A stretch of DNA of 64,000 nucleotides from Brevundimonas goettingensis (GTDB lineage Bacteria; Pseudomonadota; Alphaproteobacteria; Caulobacterales; Caulobacteraceae). The position numbers were made by a program, and so were the translations under genes. The stretch is taken from NCBI RefSeq assembly GCF_017487405.1, contig NZ_CP062222.1, positions 1,907,001 through 1,971,000 of the forward strand, in the 5' to 3' direction. This document shows positions 26,737 through 35,708 of this stretch, in pieces. How positions within the stretch are numbered: the stretch's first letter is position 1; the number at the start of each line of letters is the position of its first letter. The notes beneath the pieces are model-generated. The model saw only the letters and a list, made by a program, of their open reading frames with translations, had not been told where the DNA came from and made no database searches.

Positions 26737-27633
26737 GTGACCGATTCCCCCTCCTCCCCAGCGACCGGCCCTGAGCTGACGACCCGCGACTTCGTCCATG
26801 CGGCGGCCGACGGCTATCCGCTGTCGATGCGGCTGATCGCCCATCCGGAGCCGAGGCATGCGGTGCTGGTGTCCTCGGGCACCGGCTTTCCCAAGCGGTT
26901 CTACGAGCGGTTCGCGCGCCATCTGGCGGCCAGGGGGGCGGCGGTCCTGACCTATGATTTCCGGGGCATCGCCGGATCTCGGCCGGACGATCTGGCCGCC
27001 ATGGTCATGGACTATCCCGACTGGGGACGCTGGGACATGCCGGCGGCGGTCGAGGCGCTGGCCGAGGCCGCGCAGGGCCGGCCGATCCTGCATGTGGGCC
27101 ACAGCGTCGGCGGCCATTTCGTCGGCTTCATGCCCAATCACGACCGCATCGCCCGGCACGCCTTCGTCAGCGTGGGCGTCGGCTATTGGGGCCTGCACCA
27201 CCGCAGCTACAATCCGCTGGAGCTGTTCTTCTGGCACGGCTTCGGGCCGGTGAGCCTGAGGCGGCACGGCTATGTGAAGGGCGGCGGCCTGTGGGCCGGG
27301 ACAGACCTGCCGCGCGGGGTGTTCGAGACCTGGAAGCGCTGGTGCCTGAAGCCGGAATATTTCGAGGACGAGCTGGGCGACCGGCTGCGGCCCAACGCCT
27401 TCGCCGAGGTGACGGCGCCGATCACCTCCTGGATCTTCACCGACGATCCGATCGCGACACCGGTGACGGCCGAGCGGCTGCTGAGGGTCTACCCCAATGC
27501 GCCGAAGACCATCGAGGTGCGGACCCCGGCCGATCAGGGCGTCAGACGCATCGGGCACGAGGGGGCGTTCCGGGCCGGGATGGAGCCGCTGTGGGACGAG
27601 ATTTTCGCCGATCTGGTTGCGCCCGCCGCCTGA
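26737..27633 (+). CDS. alpha/beta hydrolase
   Basis: A 298-residue cytoplasmic hydrolase. GHSVGGH places the nucleophile Ser at residue 123; TYDFRGIAGSRP is the typical preceding loop and IFTDDPIATP the probable acid region, with GHEGAF near the C-terminus holding the His. It resembles the YheT-unlike, 'alpha/beta hydrolase family, serine aminopeptidase S33-type' proteins common in proteobacteria. Substrate unknown. GTG start at 26737; not in a clear operon. Confidence 0.82.
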   Translation: MTDSPSSPATGPELTTRDFVHAAADGYPLSMRLIAHPEPRHAVLVSSGTGFPKRFYERFARHLAARGAAVLTYDFRGIAGSRPDDLAAMVMDYPDWGRWDMPAAVEALAEAAQGRPILHVGHSVGGHFVGFMPNHDRIARHAFVSVGVGYWGLHHRSYNPLELFFWHGFGPVSLRRHGYVKGGGLWAGTDLPRGVFETWKRWCLKPEYFEDELGDRLRPNAFAEVTAPITSWIFTDDPIATPVTAERLLRVYPNAPKTIEVRTPADQGVRRIGHEGAFRAGMEPLWDEIFADLVAPAA

Positions 27634-27676
27634 GGGCATAGGTAGGCGGTCACCTTTGCAGCATCACAGGCGCGCC

Positions 27677-28525
27677 ATGACCGAACAGCCCCATATCGAA
27701 GTCGACGGCCTGTCCATTCCCCTGCTGGGCTTCGGCACCTGGATGCTGGAGCCCGAGGACGCGCGGCGGATGGTCGCCGAGGCCCTGCGCATCGGCTATC
27801 GCCACATCGACACGGCCTGGATCTACAAGAACGAGGCGGCGGTCGGCGACGGCATCCGCGACGCCATCGAGGCCGGCCATGTGACCCGTGACGAGGTCTG
27901 GCTGACGACCAAGATCTGGGTCGCCCACTTCCATCACGACGACCTGCTCGCCCAAGCGAAGGAATCGGCGGCCAGCCTGGGCTTTACCCCAGACCTCCTG
28001 CTGCTGCACTGGCCCAAGAAGACGCCGAGCTTCGCCGAGACGCTTGGAGCCCTGAACGCGGCCAAGGATCAGGGCCTGACCCGGTCGATCGGCCTGTCCA
28101 ACTTCCCCTCGGCCGAGTTCCGTCAGGCGCAGGGACTGTCGAAGGCCAAGCTGGTGACCAACCAGGTCGAGTACCATCCCTATCTGGATCTCCGCCCCCT
28201 ACTGAAGGCGGCGGACGAACTGGGCTCCTCGATCACCGCGTGGTCGCCCCTGGCCCAGGGCAAGATCGCCGACGATCCGGTGATCAACGCCATCGGCCGC
28301 GCCCACGGCAAGTCCGCCGGCCAGGTGACCCTGCGCTGGCTGATCCAGCAGGACGTCATCGCCATACCGCGCACGACCAAGGTCTCCAGAGCCGAGGAGA
28401 GCTTCGACATCTTCGACTTCGAGCTGTCGGACGACGAAATGGCGCAGATCCACGCCCTGGCCCGGCCCGACGGGCGCCTGGGCGACTGGCTGGACCCCGA
28501 CTTCAAATGGGATCAGACTGGCTGA
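27677..28525 (+). CDS. aldo/keto reductase
   Basis: NADPH-dependent reductase of carbonyl compounds, 282 residues, of the DkgA/2,5-diketo-gluconate reductase-like group. The catalytic tetrad is visible: Asp in HIDTAWIY, Tyr in IYKNEAAVG, Lys in LTTKIWV, His in LLLHWPKK. GLSNFP, the NADPH-binding IPRTTKVSRAEE and a (beta/alpha)8 length all fit. The ATG at 27677 is preferred; the open frame upstream overlaps the preceding gene. Confidence 0.92.
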   Translation: MTEQPHIEVDGLSIPLLGFGTWMLEPEDARRMVAEALRIGYRHIDTAWIYKNEAAVGDGIRDAIEAGHVTRDEVWLTTKIWVAHFHHDDLLAQAKESAASLGFTPDLLLLHWPKKTPSFAETLGALNAAKDQGLTRSIGLSNFPSAEFRQAQGLSKAKLVTNQVEYHPYLDLRPLLKAADELGSSITAWSPLAQGKIADDPVINAIGRAHGKSAGQVTLRWLIQQDVIAIPRTTKVSRAEESFDIFDFELSDDEMAQIHALARPDGRLGDWLDPDFKWDQTG

Positions 28526-28574
28526 ACGCGCCCCCAAGAAGGCGCGCTGAGGAAGTCGCCTGAGGAGGTCCGAG

Positions 28575-28823
28575 ATGGGCGTCGTGCTGGAGTTTCCCGA
28601 GGTCGAACCCCGCTATCAGTCGGCGGGACGACGGCTGAAACGATGGCGGGAAGAACGGGGCGTCGAGATCGAGGCCCTGGCCGCGGCCATTCACGCCAGC
28701 CCTGATGTCATCCGTCGGGTCGAGGCCGGGCGCAGCCGCCTTGACAGCAGCCAGCTGGAAGCCGCCACCCGGGCGCTGAGGCTGCCGATCTGGGCCCTGG
28801 TCTCGGATACGCCGGCCTATTGA
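28575..28823 (+). CDS. small helix-turn-helix (XRE-type) protein
   Basis: An 82-residue protein with one XRE-family helix-turn-helix: LKRWREERGVEIEALAAAIH then SPDVIRRVEAGRSRLDSSQL. It should bind DNA as a dimer. GGAGG lies 8 bases before the ATG. Its stop overlaps the next gene's start (TGATG), so it may regulate or simply be co-expressed with the membrane protein downstream. No partner toxin gene is visible. Confidence 0.82.
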   Translation: MGVVLEFPEVEPRYQSAGRRLKRWREERGVEIEALAAAIHASPDVIRRVEAGRSRLDSSQLEAATRALRLPIWALVSDTPAY

Positions 28824-29482
28824 TGGCGGATCGGTTCGGGGGCGGCGTGGCGACACTCTGGCGGATCGTCTTTGCGGCGGTCGGCTGGTTCGCCCTGATC
28901 ACCCAGTTCGTTCTGATGGTCGCGGGCCATGCGCCGGCTGAAGCCGCCGCGCGGGTGGTGAACTACTTCAGCTTCTTCACCATCTGGACCAATCTGATGA
29001 TGGCCCTGGCGCTGACCCTGCCGGTCGTCGCGGACGGGACGCGGGCGGGCCGTTGGGCGGCCTCGGAGAGCATCCGGGCCATGGTGACCCTCTACGCCGT
29101 GGTCGTCGGGCTGGTGTACCATTTCCTGCTGGCGCCGTTCTGGAACCCGCAGGGCTGGCTGATGTTCGTCAACATCCTGCTGCACTACGTCATGCCGGCG
29201 GCCTTTCTCGCCGACTGGATCCTGTTCACCCCCAAGGGGCGGCTGATGTGGATCGATCCGGTAAGGTGGCTAAGCGTGCCGACCGTGTATGGCGTCTGGA
29301 CCCTGATCCACGGCTTCATCAGCCACTGGTGGCCCTACGGTTTCCTGAACGTCGATGCGCTGGGTCTGAAAGCGATCGCGACCTTCACCGGCCTGCTGAT
29401 CTTTTTCCTGATCGTCGGTCTGGCGATTGTGGGGCTCGACAGGACACTGGGCCGCAAGAACCGGCCTGAGGTTTCGATCTAG
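28823..29482 (+). CDS. Pr6Pr/AIG1-like multi-pass membrane protein
   Basis: A 219-residue protein with about six membrane helices. FSFFTIWTNLMMALALTLPV, YAVVVGLVYHFLLAP, LLHYVMPAAFLADWILF and WIDPVRWLSVPTVYGVW match the Pr6Pr (FAR-17a/AIG1-like) family, whose bacterial members have no proven reaction; animal relatives are serine/threonine-type hydrolases of lipid esters (conserved T and H). The ATG overlaps the preceding stop by one base. Confidence 0.85.
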   Translation: MADRFGGGVATLWRIVFAAVGWFALITQFVLMVAGHAPAEAAARVVNYFSFFTIWTNLMMALALTLPVVADGTRAGRWAASESIRAMVTLYAVVVGLVYHFLLAPFWNPQGWLMFVNILLHYVMPAAFLADWILFTPKGRLMWIDPVRWLSVPTVYGVWTLIHGFISHWWPYGFLNVDALGLKAIATFTGLLIFFLIVGLAIVGLDRTLGRKNRPEVSI

Positions 29483-29598
29483 CTCGCCGTCAGCAGGGCG
29501 CGGGCAAGATCGATGATCGCCCACCACGCCAGTCCCGATGCGATGAAGGCCAGCGGAACGCCGACGCGGATCCAGACCGTCCTGTTCGTCTTCGTCAT
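29479..29598 (-). CDS. 39-residue single-helix membrane microprotein
   Basis: Reads MTKTNRTVWIRVGVPLAFIA followed by SGLAWWAIIDLARALLTAS. A basic start and one hydrophobic helix (about residues 9-28) is a common bacterial microprotein layout with the N-terminus in the cytoplasm. AGGCGCGGCGCC precedes the ATG. Its stop codon overlaps the stop of the convergent Pr6Pr gene by two bases (CTAG). Codon usage looks like the neighbours. Function unknown, existence moderately likely. Confidence 0.45.
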   Translation of the reverse strand: MTKTNRTVWIRVGVPLAFIASGLAWWAIIDLARALLTAS

Positions 29599-29756
29599 GG
29601 CGCCGCGCCTCCGGTTGCTGGAGGAAGCCATAGACCGGCGGTCACCGAACCCCGAGTAAACGACTGTAAAATCGGAACATGCCGGGGCCGGACGTGGCGG
29701 CCATACCGTCCCGCCGCAAACTGTTCTAAGCGGGGGCTGAGAATCCGGAGCTTTCG

Positions 29757-31286
29757 ATGGCCTACAAATCCCTGCGCGACTTCATGGCCATGCTGGAGGC
29801 CGAGGGGGAGCTGGTGCGGGTGTTGGAGCCTGTCTCCACCCATCTGGAGATGACCGAGATCCAGACACGGCTGCTGCGCAACGGCGGCCCGGCGGTGCTG
29901 TTCGAAAAGCCGGTGATGCCCGACGGCTCGATCAGCCCGATCCCGGCCCTGGCCAATCTCTTCGGCACGGTGAAGCGGGTCGCCATGGGCGTGACCATGG
30001 AGAAGAAGACCCGCACGACGGCAAAGGAGCTGCGCGAGGTCGGGGAGTTGCTGGCCTTCCTGAGGAATCCGACGCCGCCGCGCGGTCTGGACGACGCGAT
30101 GGAGATGCTGCCCCTGGCGCAGACGGTGATGTCGATGCGGCCCAAGGTCGTGAAGACCGCGCCGGTGCAGCAGGTGGTGCTGAAGGGCGACCAGATCGAC
30201 CTGACCGCCCTGCCCGTCCAGGGCTGCTGGCCCGGCGAACCGGCGCCGCTGATCACCTGGGGGCTGGTGGTGACCAGGGGGCCGTCGGACAGCGCCGAGG
30301 ACGACTTCAACCTGGGCATCTACCGGATGCAGGTGCTGGGCAAGGACAAGGCCATCATGCGCTGGCTGGCCCACCGCGGAGGGGCCCAGCACTATCAGCG
30401 GCACAAGAAGGCCGGGAAGCGCGAGCCCCTGCCCTGCGCCGTCGTTCTGGGCGCCGATCCGGGGACCATTCTGGCGGCGGTGACGCCGGTGCCGGACACC
30501 CTGTCGGAATATCAGTTCGCCGGCCTGCTGCGCGGGCAGAAGGCCGAGCTGGTTCCCTGCAAGACGGTGCCCCTGATGGTGCCGGCAAACGCCGAGATCG
30601 TGCTGGAAGGCCACGTCCTGCTGGACGAGCACGAGGACGAAGGCCCCTACGGCGACCACACGGGCTACTACAACTCGGTCGAGAAATTCCCGGTCTTCAA
30701 GGTCAGCGCCATCACCATGCGCAAGGACCCGATCTATCTGACCACCTTCACCGGCCGCCCGCCGGACGAGCCCTCGGTGCTGGGCGAGGCGTTGAACGAG
30801 GTGTTCATTCCGCTGCTTCGCGCCCAGTTCCCGGAGATCACCGACTTCTGGCTGCCGCCCGAGGGCTGTTCCTACCGGATCGCCGTGGTGTCGATGAAGA
30901 AGGCCTATCCGGGCCACGCCAAGCGGGTGATGCTGGGCGTCTGGAGCTATCTGCGGCAGTTCATGTACACCAAGTGGGTCATCGTCGTGGACGACGACAT
31001 CGACGCCCGCGACTGGAAGGACGTCATGTGGGCCATCTCGACCAAGATGGACCCGGCGCGCGACATCACCGTCATCGAATCCACCCCCATCGACTACCTC
31101 GACTTCGCCAGCCCCGAGAGCGGCCTGGGCTCCAAGATCGGCCTGGACGCCACCGACAAATGGCCGCCCGAGACCAAGCGCGAATGGGGCGAGGAAATCC
31201 GCATGGACGAAGAGGTCGTGGAGCGGGTCAACGCCCTGTGGGACCGGCTGGGCCTCCCCGGCGACGGGACGCCGATCTGGAAATAG
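29757..31286 (+). CDS. ubiD: UbiD family decarboxylase
   Basis: A 509-residue prenylated-FMN-dependent decarboxylase; the best-known member removes the carboxylate from 3-polyprenyl-4-hydroxybenzoate in ubiquinone synthesis. [31 protein letters not shown], the E/R/E catalytic region around [20 protein letters not shown] and the length close to E. coli UbiD all fit. Start ATG at 29757. No ubiX partner in the window. Could serve another aromatic acid, but a lone full-length UbiD in this group is most simply the ubiquinone enzyme. Confidence 0.9.
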   Translation: MAYKSLRDFMAMLEAEGELVRVLEPVSTHLEMTEIQTRLLRNGGPAVLFEKPVMPDGSISPIPALANLFGTVKRVAMGVTMEKKTRTTAKELREVGELLAFLRNPTPPRGLDDAMEMLPLAQTVMSMRPKVVKTAPVQQVVLKGDQIDLTALPVQGCWPGEPAPLITWGLVVTRGPSDSAEDDFNLGIYRMQVLGKDKAIMRWLAHRGGAQHYQRHKKAGKREPLPCAVVLGADPGTILAAVTPVPDTLSEYQFAGLLRGQKAELVPCKTVPLMVPANAEIVLEGHVLLDEHEDEGPYGDHTGYYNSVEKFPVFKVSAITMRKDPIYLTTFTGRPPDEPSVLGEALNEVFIPLLRAQFPEITDFWLPPEGCSYRIAVVSMKKAYPGHAKRVMLGVWSYLRQFMYTKWVIVVDDDIDARDWKDVMWAISTKMDPARDITVIESTPIDYLDFASPESGLGSKIGLDATDKWPPETKREWGEEIRMDEEVVERVNALWDRLGLPGDGTPIWK

Positions 31287-31443
31287 CCGTCGGCCGTGCC
31301 CGCGAGGCACGGGTTCGGGCGATGATTGGAGACCCGCGTTCTCGGCCAGAAGTCGCTATTTGATTGAGCCGGCGAAAGATTTTGGCGCGCGAGCCCCACT
31401 CGCCCATACCGCACCGCATAAATCGTGTTGCACCGCACCAGTT

Positions 31444-31474
31444 TTGACGTGACGGATTTTTAATGTCGTATTAT
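31444..31474 (+). promoter_or_regulatory. possible sigma-70-type promoter
   Basis: TTGACG (31444-31449) and TATTAT (31469-31474) with a 19-base spacer lie in an unusually A/T-rich patch 32 bases before the gene at 31506. Spacing is longer than ideal. Confidence 0.35.
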
Positions 31475-31505
31475 CGTCCCAATTCGTCATCCGCCGGAGT
31501 CCCAA

Positions 31506-31856
31506 ATGAAAGCCGCCCTGATCGCCGCCCTCGTCTTCACCACCGCGACGCCCGCCGTGGTTCTGCCGACGACCGCTGACGCCCAGGTCATGGCTGGACG
31601 GGGCGCCGCGCGCTCGGCCGCCCGCCGGGCCCGCCCGGCCCTGAGCGAGCGCGAGGAAGACCGCCTCTATGCCGCCCAGGACCAGGTCGCCAACCTGCAG
31701 CAGCAGATCGAAGCCATCGAGACCGCGGGCCAGACCGCCGGCGGCCTGACCCCGGAACAAACCGCCCAGATCACCGCCCACCGCACCGAAATGGCCGAGG
31801 CCCAGACCGTGATCGACCGCCTGGAAGCCAAGCGCGCGCGCCGCGACACCAACTGA
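31506..31856 (+). CDS. exported coiled-coil protein of unknown function
   Basis: A 116-residue protein with a signal peptide (MKAALIAALVFTTATPAVVL..., cleavage likely after ADA) and a mature region rich in Ala, Arg and Gln that forms a long coiled coil (LYAAQDQVANLQQQIEAIET... EMAEAQTVIDRLEAKRAR). Periplasmic. No family recognised. A plausible promoter is just upstream and a stem-loop follows, so it is likely transcribed alone. Confidence 0.7.
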   Translation: MKAALIAALVFTTATPAVVLPTTADAQVMAGRGAARSAARRARPALSEREEDRLYAAQDQVANLQQQIEAIETAGQTAGGLTPEQTAQITAHRTEMAEAQTVIDRLEAKRARRDTN

Positions 31857-31886
31857 GGCCAGGCGCTTCTTTGCCGATGATTCCGC

Positions 31887-31910
31887 GGCCGGTCCCGAAA
31901 GGGGCCGGCC
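31887..31910 (+). terminator. GNRA-capped stem-loop after the coiled-coil gene
   Basis: GGCCGGTCCC (31887-31896), loop GAAA, GGGGCCGGCC (31901-31910): ten pairs including one G-U, closed by a GAAA tetraloop. No T run follows, so it may be a processing/stability stem rather than a full intrinsic terminator. Confidence 0.5.
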
Positions 31911-32001
31911 GTCGTCGTTCAGCCCCTGCGCGTTTGAACCGCTCGCGGGTGACGAAATCGCACCGCCCGCATAAGGTGAAGCTCGTTCAGATGGGGGTCG
32001 C

Positions 32002-32631
32002 ATGGACGCGTTCGAGTTCTTCTTCAGCTTCTACGGCCTGCTGCTGGGCTTTTCGGCGGCCGAGCTGGTGGGCGGCTTCACCCGGCTGCTGCACCAGAGG
32101 AAGGACATCCGGTTCGGCCTGCTGACGCCGATGCTGGCGATCTTCGTCGCCATCGACATCGCCACCTTCTGGAACCAGGCCTGGGTGATCCTGAGGTTCG
32201 CCCCCTACAGCTTCGCCCTGCTGATCCTGGGTCTGTTCGTAGCCGGGATCTTCTATGTCGCGGCGACCCTGACCTTCCCGCGCAAGCTGGAGCCCGGCCA
32301 GTCGATGGACGACCATTTCTGGAGCCAGCGCCGGATCGTCCTGCTGTGCGTACTGAGCGCCAATCTGATCATGGCGACCCTGTTCATGGTCGTGACCAAC
32401 GCCACCGGCGAGTTCGCCGCCGCGATCAGACCGTCGCTGCTGTGGGGCCTGGCCCTGTTCACCGTCCTGACCCTGGTCGCCGCCATCGCGCGCAGCAAGA
32501 AGGTGGTGATCGCGGCCCTGGTCATCCTGCTGGCCTATCACAGCTACAACATCGGCCGCTCGGTCACGGCCCTGGTCGCCACGGGCGGTTGGTCGGTGCG
32601 CGCGCCCGCCAACCCAGAGGCTGACAAATGA
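32002..32631 (+). CDS. multi-pass membrane protein, first of a tandem paralogous pair
   Basis: A 209-residue protein with about six helices. It opens MDAFEFFFSFYGLLLGFSAA and contains GLLTPMLAIFVAIDIATFWNQ, FAPYSFALLILGLFVAGIFY and FPRKLEPGQSMDDHFWSQRR. The next gene has the same landmarks in the same order. ATG at 32002; the stop overlaps the next ATG (ATGA). I do not recognise a characterised family. Confidence 0.75.
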   Translation: MDAFEFFFSFYGLLLGFSAAELVGGFTRLLHQRKDIRFGLLTPMLAIFVAIDIATFWNQAWVILRFAPYSFALLILGLFVAGIFYVAATLTFPRKLEPGQSMDDHFWSQRRIVLLCVLSANLIMATLFMVVTNATGEFAAAIRPSLLWGLALFTVLTLVAAIARSKKVVIAALVILLAYHSYNIGRSVTALVATGGWSVRAPANPEADK

Positions 32632-33245
32632 GCGCGTTCGAGTTCTTCTTCAGCTTCTACGGCATGGTGCTGGGTCTGTCGGTGGCGGTGATCGCCACGG
32701 GGTTCGCCACGGCCATCCAGCACCGGAAGTCGATCCGCATCGGCTGGCTGACCCTGCTGCTGGCCCTGTTCGTCGGGCTGGACATCGCCACCTTCTGGGA
32801 CGCCGCCTGGCACATGTTCCGCGACGCCCCGTTCAGCTACGGCATGCTGGTGGTCGGCCTGGCCATCGCCCTGGTCTATTTCATCGCGGCCTCGCTGGTG
32901 TTCCCGCACAGCATCCGCGACGGGATGGATCTGGATGAGCATTTCTGGGCCAACAAGAAAGTGGTGCTGCTGCTGACGGTGGCCGCCAACCTGCTGATGC
33001 TGCTGGTCTCGATGGCCCAGATCCTGGCGCGTCCCAACGCCATGATGATCATCGGCGCCTATGCCGGGTCGTTCCTTCTGTATGTGGCCCTGATCGTCCC
33101 CGCCGCCCTGACGAAGAAGCCGAGGCTTTTCGCGGCCCTGGTCGGGCTGCATGTGGTCATCTATCTGGCCATCGCCTGCCTGCCCGCGGGGATGGGCGCC
33201 GTTCCGGAGGCCAGGCCGGCGACAGCGGCGGCGCCGCAGGGCTGA
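32628..33245 (+). CDS. multi-pass membrane protein, second of a tandem paralogous pair
   Basis: A 205-residue paralogue of the preceding gene: MSAFEFFFSFYGMVLGLSVA, LLLALFVGLDIATFWDAAW, APFSYGMLVVGLAIALVYF and FPHSIRDGMDLDEHFWANKK line up with it position for position. The FEFFFSFYG opening, the DIATFW segment and the D-HFW motif are the shared landmarks. Overlap of four bases with the first copy implies coupled translation and perhaps a heteromeric complex, which is inference. Confidence 0.75.
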   Translation: MSAFEFFFSFYGMVLGLSVAVIATGFATAIQHRKSIRIGWLTLLLALFVGLDIATFWDAAWHMFRDAPFSYGMLVVGLAIALVYFIAASLVFPHSIRDGMDLDEHFWANKKVVLLLTVAANLLMLLVSMAQILARPNAMMIIGAYAGSFLLYVALIVPAALTKKPRLFAALVGLHVVIYLAIACLPAGMGAVPEARPATAAAPQG

Positions 33246-33286
33246 GCAGGCTTGCCATCGGGGGCGGATCAGGGGCCAATCGCGCC

Positions 33287-35134
33287 ATGCTTTTCCCCCG
33301 TCTGTCCGCCGCATCCCTGATCGCCCTTCTCGCGACCGGCGCGGCCCTGTTCCCGAGTTCCATCATGGCCCAATCGGTTCCCAACATCGCCCCGTGGGAT
33401 CAGCCCTTCCTGCCGCCCGCGCCGGAATGGAACGGGGCGTCGAAGGCCCTGCTACGGCCGGCCTCCGATCCATGGGCCAGCGGCTTCGAGGCCGATCCGG
33501 CGCATGACTTCAGCCCCAACTACGCCGACACCCGCGCCTGGTTCGACCGGCTGGACGCGGCCAGCGATCTGATCCGCATCGAACAGTTCGGCGTCTCGCC
33601 GGAGGGGCGGCCGATCTATGCGGTGATCGCCTCCAAGGACGGCGCGACCTTCGATCCGTCCAAGCCGGTGCTGCTGGCCCAGGCCGGCATCCACCCGGGC
33701 GAGATCGACGGCAAGGACGCCGGGATGATGCTGCTGAGGGACATCGCCTTCAACGGCAAGGACGGGCTGCTGGACAAGGTCAATCTGATCCTGATCCCCA
33801 TCCTGTCGGTCGACGGACATGAGCGGGCCGGCGCCTACAGCCGTCCGAACCAGCGCGGGCCGCGCATCCAGGGCTGGCGCCACACGGCGACCAACCAGAA
33901 CCTGAACCGCGACTTCATGAAGCTGGACCAGGCCGAGATGCGAGCGGTCATGGGGCTGATCGAGAAGTACGACCCGACGCTGTATGTCGACATCCACGTC
34001 ACCGACGGCATCGACTACCAGTACGACGTCACCTACGGCTTCAACGGTGAGAACGGCGGCTATACGCGGTCGCCGGCCATCTCGGCCTGGCTGGACGGAA
34101 CGCTGAAGCCGGCGATGAATGGGGCGCTGGAGACACAGGGCCATATCCCGGGCGAGCTGGTCTTCGCCATCGACGACCGCAATCCGAAGGCCGGGATGAA
34201 CGACGGCGGCCTGGCCGAGCGCTATTCCAACGGCTGGGGCTCGGCGGCCCACCTCCCGACCATCCTGATCGAGAACCACAGCCTGAAGCCGCATGAGCAG
34301 CGAGTGCTGGGGACCTATGTCTTCCTTGAGGAGGCCCTGACCCTGCTGGCCGACAAGGGCGCCGATCTGAAGGCCGCCATCGCGGCGGACAAGGCCCTGC
34401 GTCCCGCCGAAATCCCGGCCAATTTCGCCCCCGACGACAAGCCGTCCTACACCCGGGCGTTCAAGGGCATTCTCTACGAAACCTACGACAGCGTCGCCTC
34501 CGGCGGGAAGGAGTTGCGCTGGCTGGGCCAGCCGGATCCGATTCTGTGGCAGGTGCCCTATTACGCCTCCCACCCGACCCTGACGCTGAAGCGGCCGACC
34601 GCCTATTGGGTCCCGTCGTATCGGACGGACGTCATCGAGCGGCTGAAGATGCACGGGGTCCAGATGGAGACCCTGACGGCGCCGCGCACCGTCTCGGTCG
34701 ATATGCTGCGACTGGAGGACCCGGTCGTCTCGGGCCGGACCAATGAGGGCCATGTGCCGATCTCGGTGAAGACGGTCGAGGCCGAGCGCCACGACTGGAC
34801 GTACCCGGCCGGCTCGGTGCGGGTGCCGACGGACCAGCCGATGGGCGACATCGTCGTGCTTCTGCTCGAGCCGCAGTCGTCGGAGAGCTTCTTCGCCTGG
34901 GGCATGTTCCCCGAGATCCTGAACCGCGTAGAATATATCGAGGGCTACGCCATCGCCCCGATGGCCGAGAAGATGCTGGCCGCCGACCCTGCCCTGAAGG
35001 CCGAGTTCGAGGCCAAGCTGGCCGCAGAGCCCGCCTTCGCCGCCGATCCGGACGCGCGGCTGGGCTGGTTCTATGAGCGCACGCCCTTCTATGATCAGCG
35101 CTACCGGCTGTATCCGGTCGGGCGGGAAAACTAG
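33287..35134 (+). CDS. M14 family zinc carboxypeptidase-like protein, exported
   Basis: A 615-residue protein with an N-terminal signal (LIALLATGAALFPSSIMAQS). The peptidase domain shows the zinc motif HPGE (His136, Glu139), NLNRDF and the third ligand His237 in LYVDIHVTDG, as in M14 carboxypeptidases; the rest (about 400-615) is an extra domain seen in long bacterial members. Probably trims peptides or peptidoglycan stems in the periplasm. The start at 33287 gives the signal peptide. Substrate not known. Confidence 0.85.
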   Translation: MLFPRLSAASLIALLATGAALFPSSIMAQSVPNIAPWDQPFLPPAPEWNGASKALLRPASDPWASGFEADPAHDFSPNYADTRAWFDRLDAASDLIRIEQFGVSPEGRPIYAVIASKDGATFDPSKPVLLAQAGIHPGEIDGKDAGMMLLRDIAFNGKDGLLDKVNLILIPILSVDGHERAGAYSRPNQRGPRIQGWRHTATNQNLNRDFMKLDQAEMRAVMGLIEKYDPTLYVDIHVTDGIDYQYDVTYGFNGENGGYTRSPAISAWLDGTLKPAMNGALETQGHIPGELVFAIDDRNPKAGMNDGGLAERYSNGWGSAAHLPTILIENHSLKPHEQRVLGTYVFLEEALTLLADKGADLKAAIAADKALRPAEIPANFAPDDKPSYTRAFKGILYETYDSVASGGKELRWLGQPDPILWQVPYYASHPTLTLKRPTAYWVPSYRTDVIERLKMHGVQMETLTAPRTVSVDMLRLEDPVVSGRTNEGHVPISVKTVEAERHDWTYPAGSVRVPTDQPMGDIVVLLLEPQSSESFFAWGMFPEILNRVEYIEGYAIAPMAEKMLAADPALKAEFEAKLAAEPAFAADPDARLGWFYERTPFYDQRYRLYPVGREN

Positions 35135-35154
35135 AAACGGGAGGACTGAGCGTG

Positions 35155-35562
35155 ATGGACGCCATTCATGCGGCGGGTCTGTGGACCGGGCTCTGCATCC
35201 TGCTGCTGCTGGTCCTGTCGGGTCTGACCTCGGCCAGCCGGCGCAGGCACAAGGTCTCGATCGGCGACGGCGGCAAGGCCGAGGTGATCGCCGCCGGCCG
35301 CGCCTTCGGCAACGCCGCCGAATACATGCCCATCGCCCTGATCGCCCTGGCCCTGATGACCTTCAGCGGGTTTCAGGTCTGGACCATACACGCCGTCGGC
35401 GGGTCGTTCTTCTTGGGCCGCATCCTGCATGCCTGGGGGATGTTCGTGACCCGTGAGGGAAAGCCGCCGGCAGTGCAGCGGATGGCGGGGATGCTGCTGA
35501 CCTATGTCCCCCTGCTGGGCGCGGCGGGCGCGCTGATCTGGTGTTTTGCCTCCTCATTCTAG
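35155..35562 (+). CDS. MAPEG family membrane protein
   Basis: A 135-residue four-helix membrane protein. LTSASRRRHKVSIGDGGKAEV followed by AGRAFGNAAEYMPIALI is the MAPEG signature (glutathione-dependent membrane enzymes related to microsomal glutathione transferase; the RxxRxxN-type cluster binds glutathione). The ATG at 35155 is preceded by GGGAGGACTGAG; an adjacent GTG at 35152 could also be used. It follows the M14 gene by 20 bases. Confidence 0.88.
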   Translation: MDAIHAAGLWTGLCILLLLVLSGLTSASRRRHKVSIGDGGKAEVIAAGRAFGNAAEYMPIALIALALMTFSGFQVWTIHAVGGSFFLGRILHAWGMFVTREGKPPAVQRMAGMLLTYVPLLGAAGALIWCFASSF

Positions 35563-35608
35563 GATGAGGGGTGGCGACCCGGTCCGGAGGGGGAAATAGG
35601 CCGGGCCG

Positions 35609-35649
35609 CCGTCAGACGACCGCGGTCGTAGAACGGACCCGCCTGACGG
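35609..35649. other. nested palindromes between MAPEG gene and IS element
   Basis: CCGTCAG (35609-35615) faces CTGACGG (35643-35649), and inside it ACGACCGCGGTCGT (35616-35629) is a perfect 14-base palindrome. Before the IS inserted, this lay between two convergent genes and may be their shared terminator region; no T run is present. Confidence 0.4.
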
Positions 35650-35708
35650 CGCAGACCTAACACCGGCCTCGGCGGGCCACTGTAAAACCTCGTCACACGC
35701 GACAGGGC

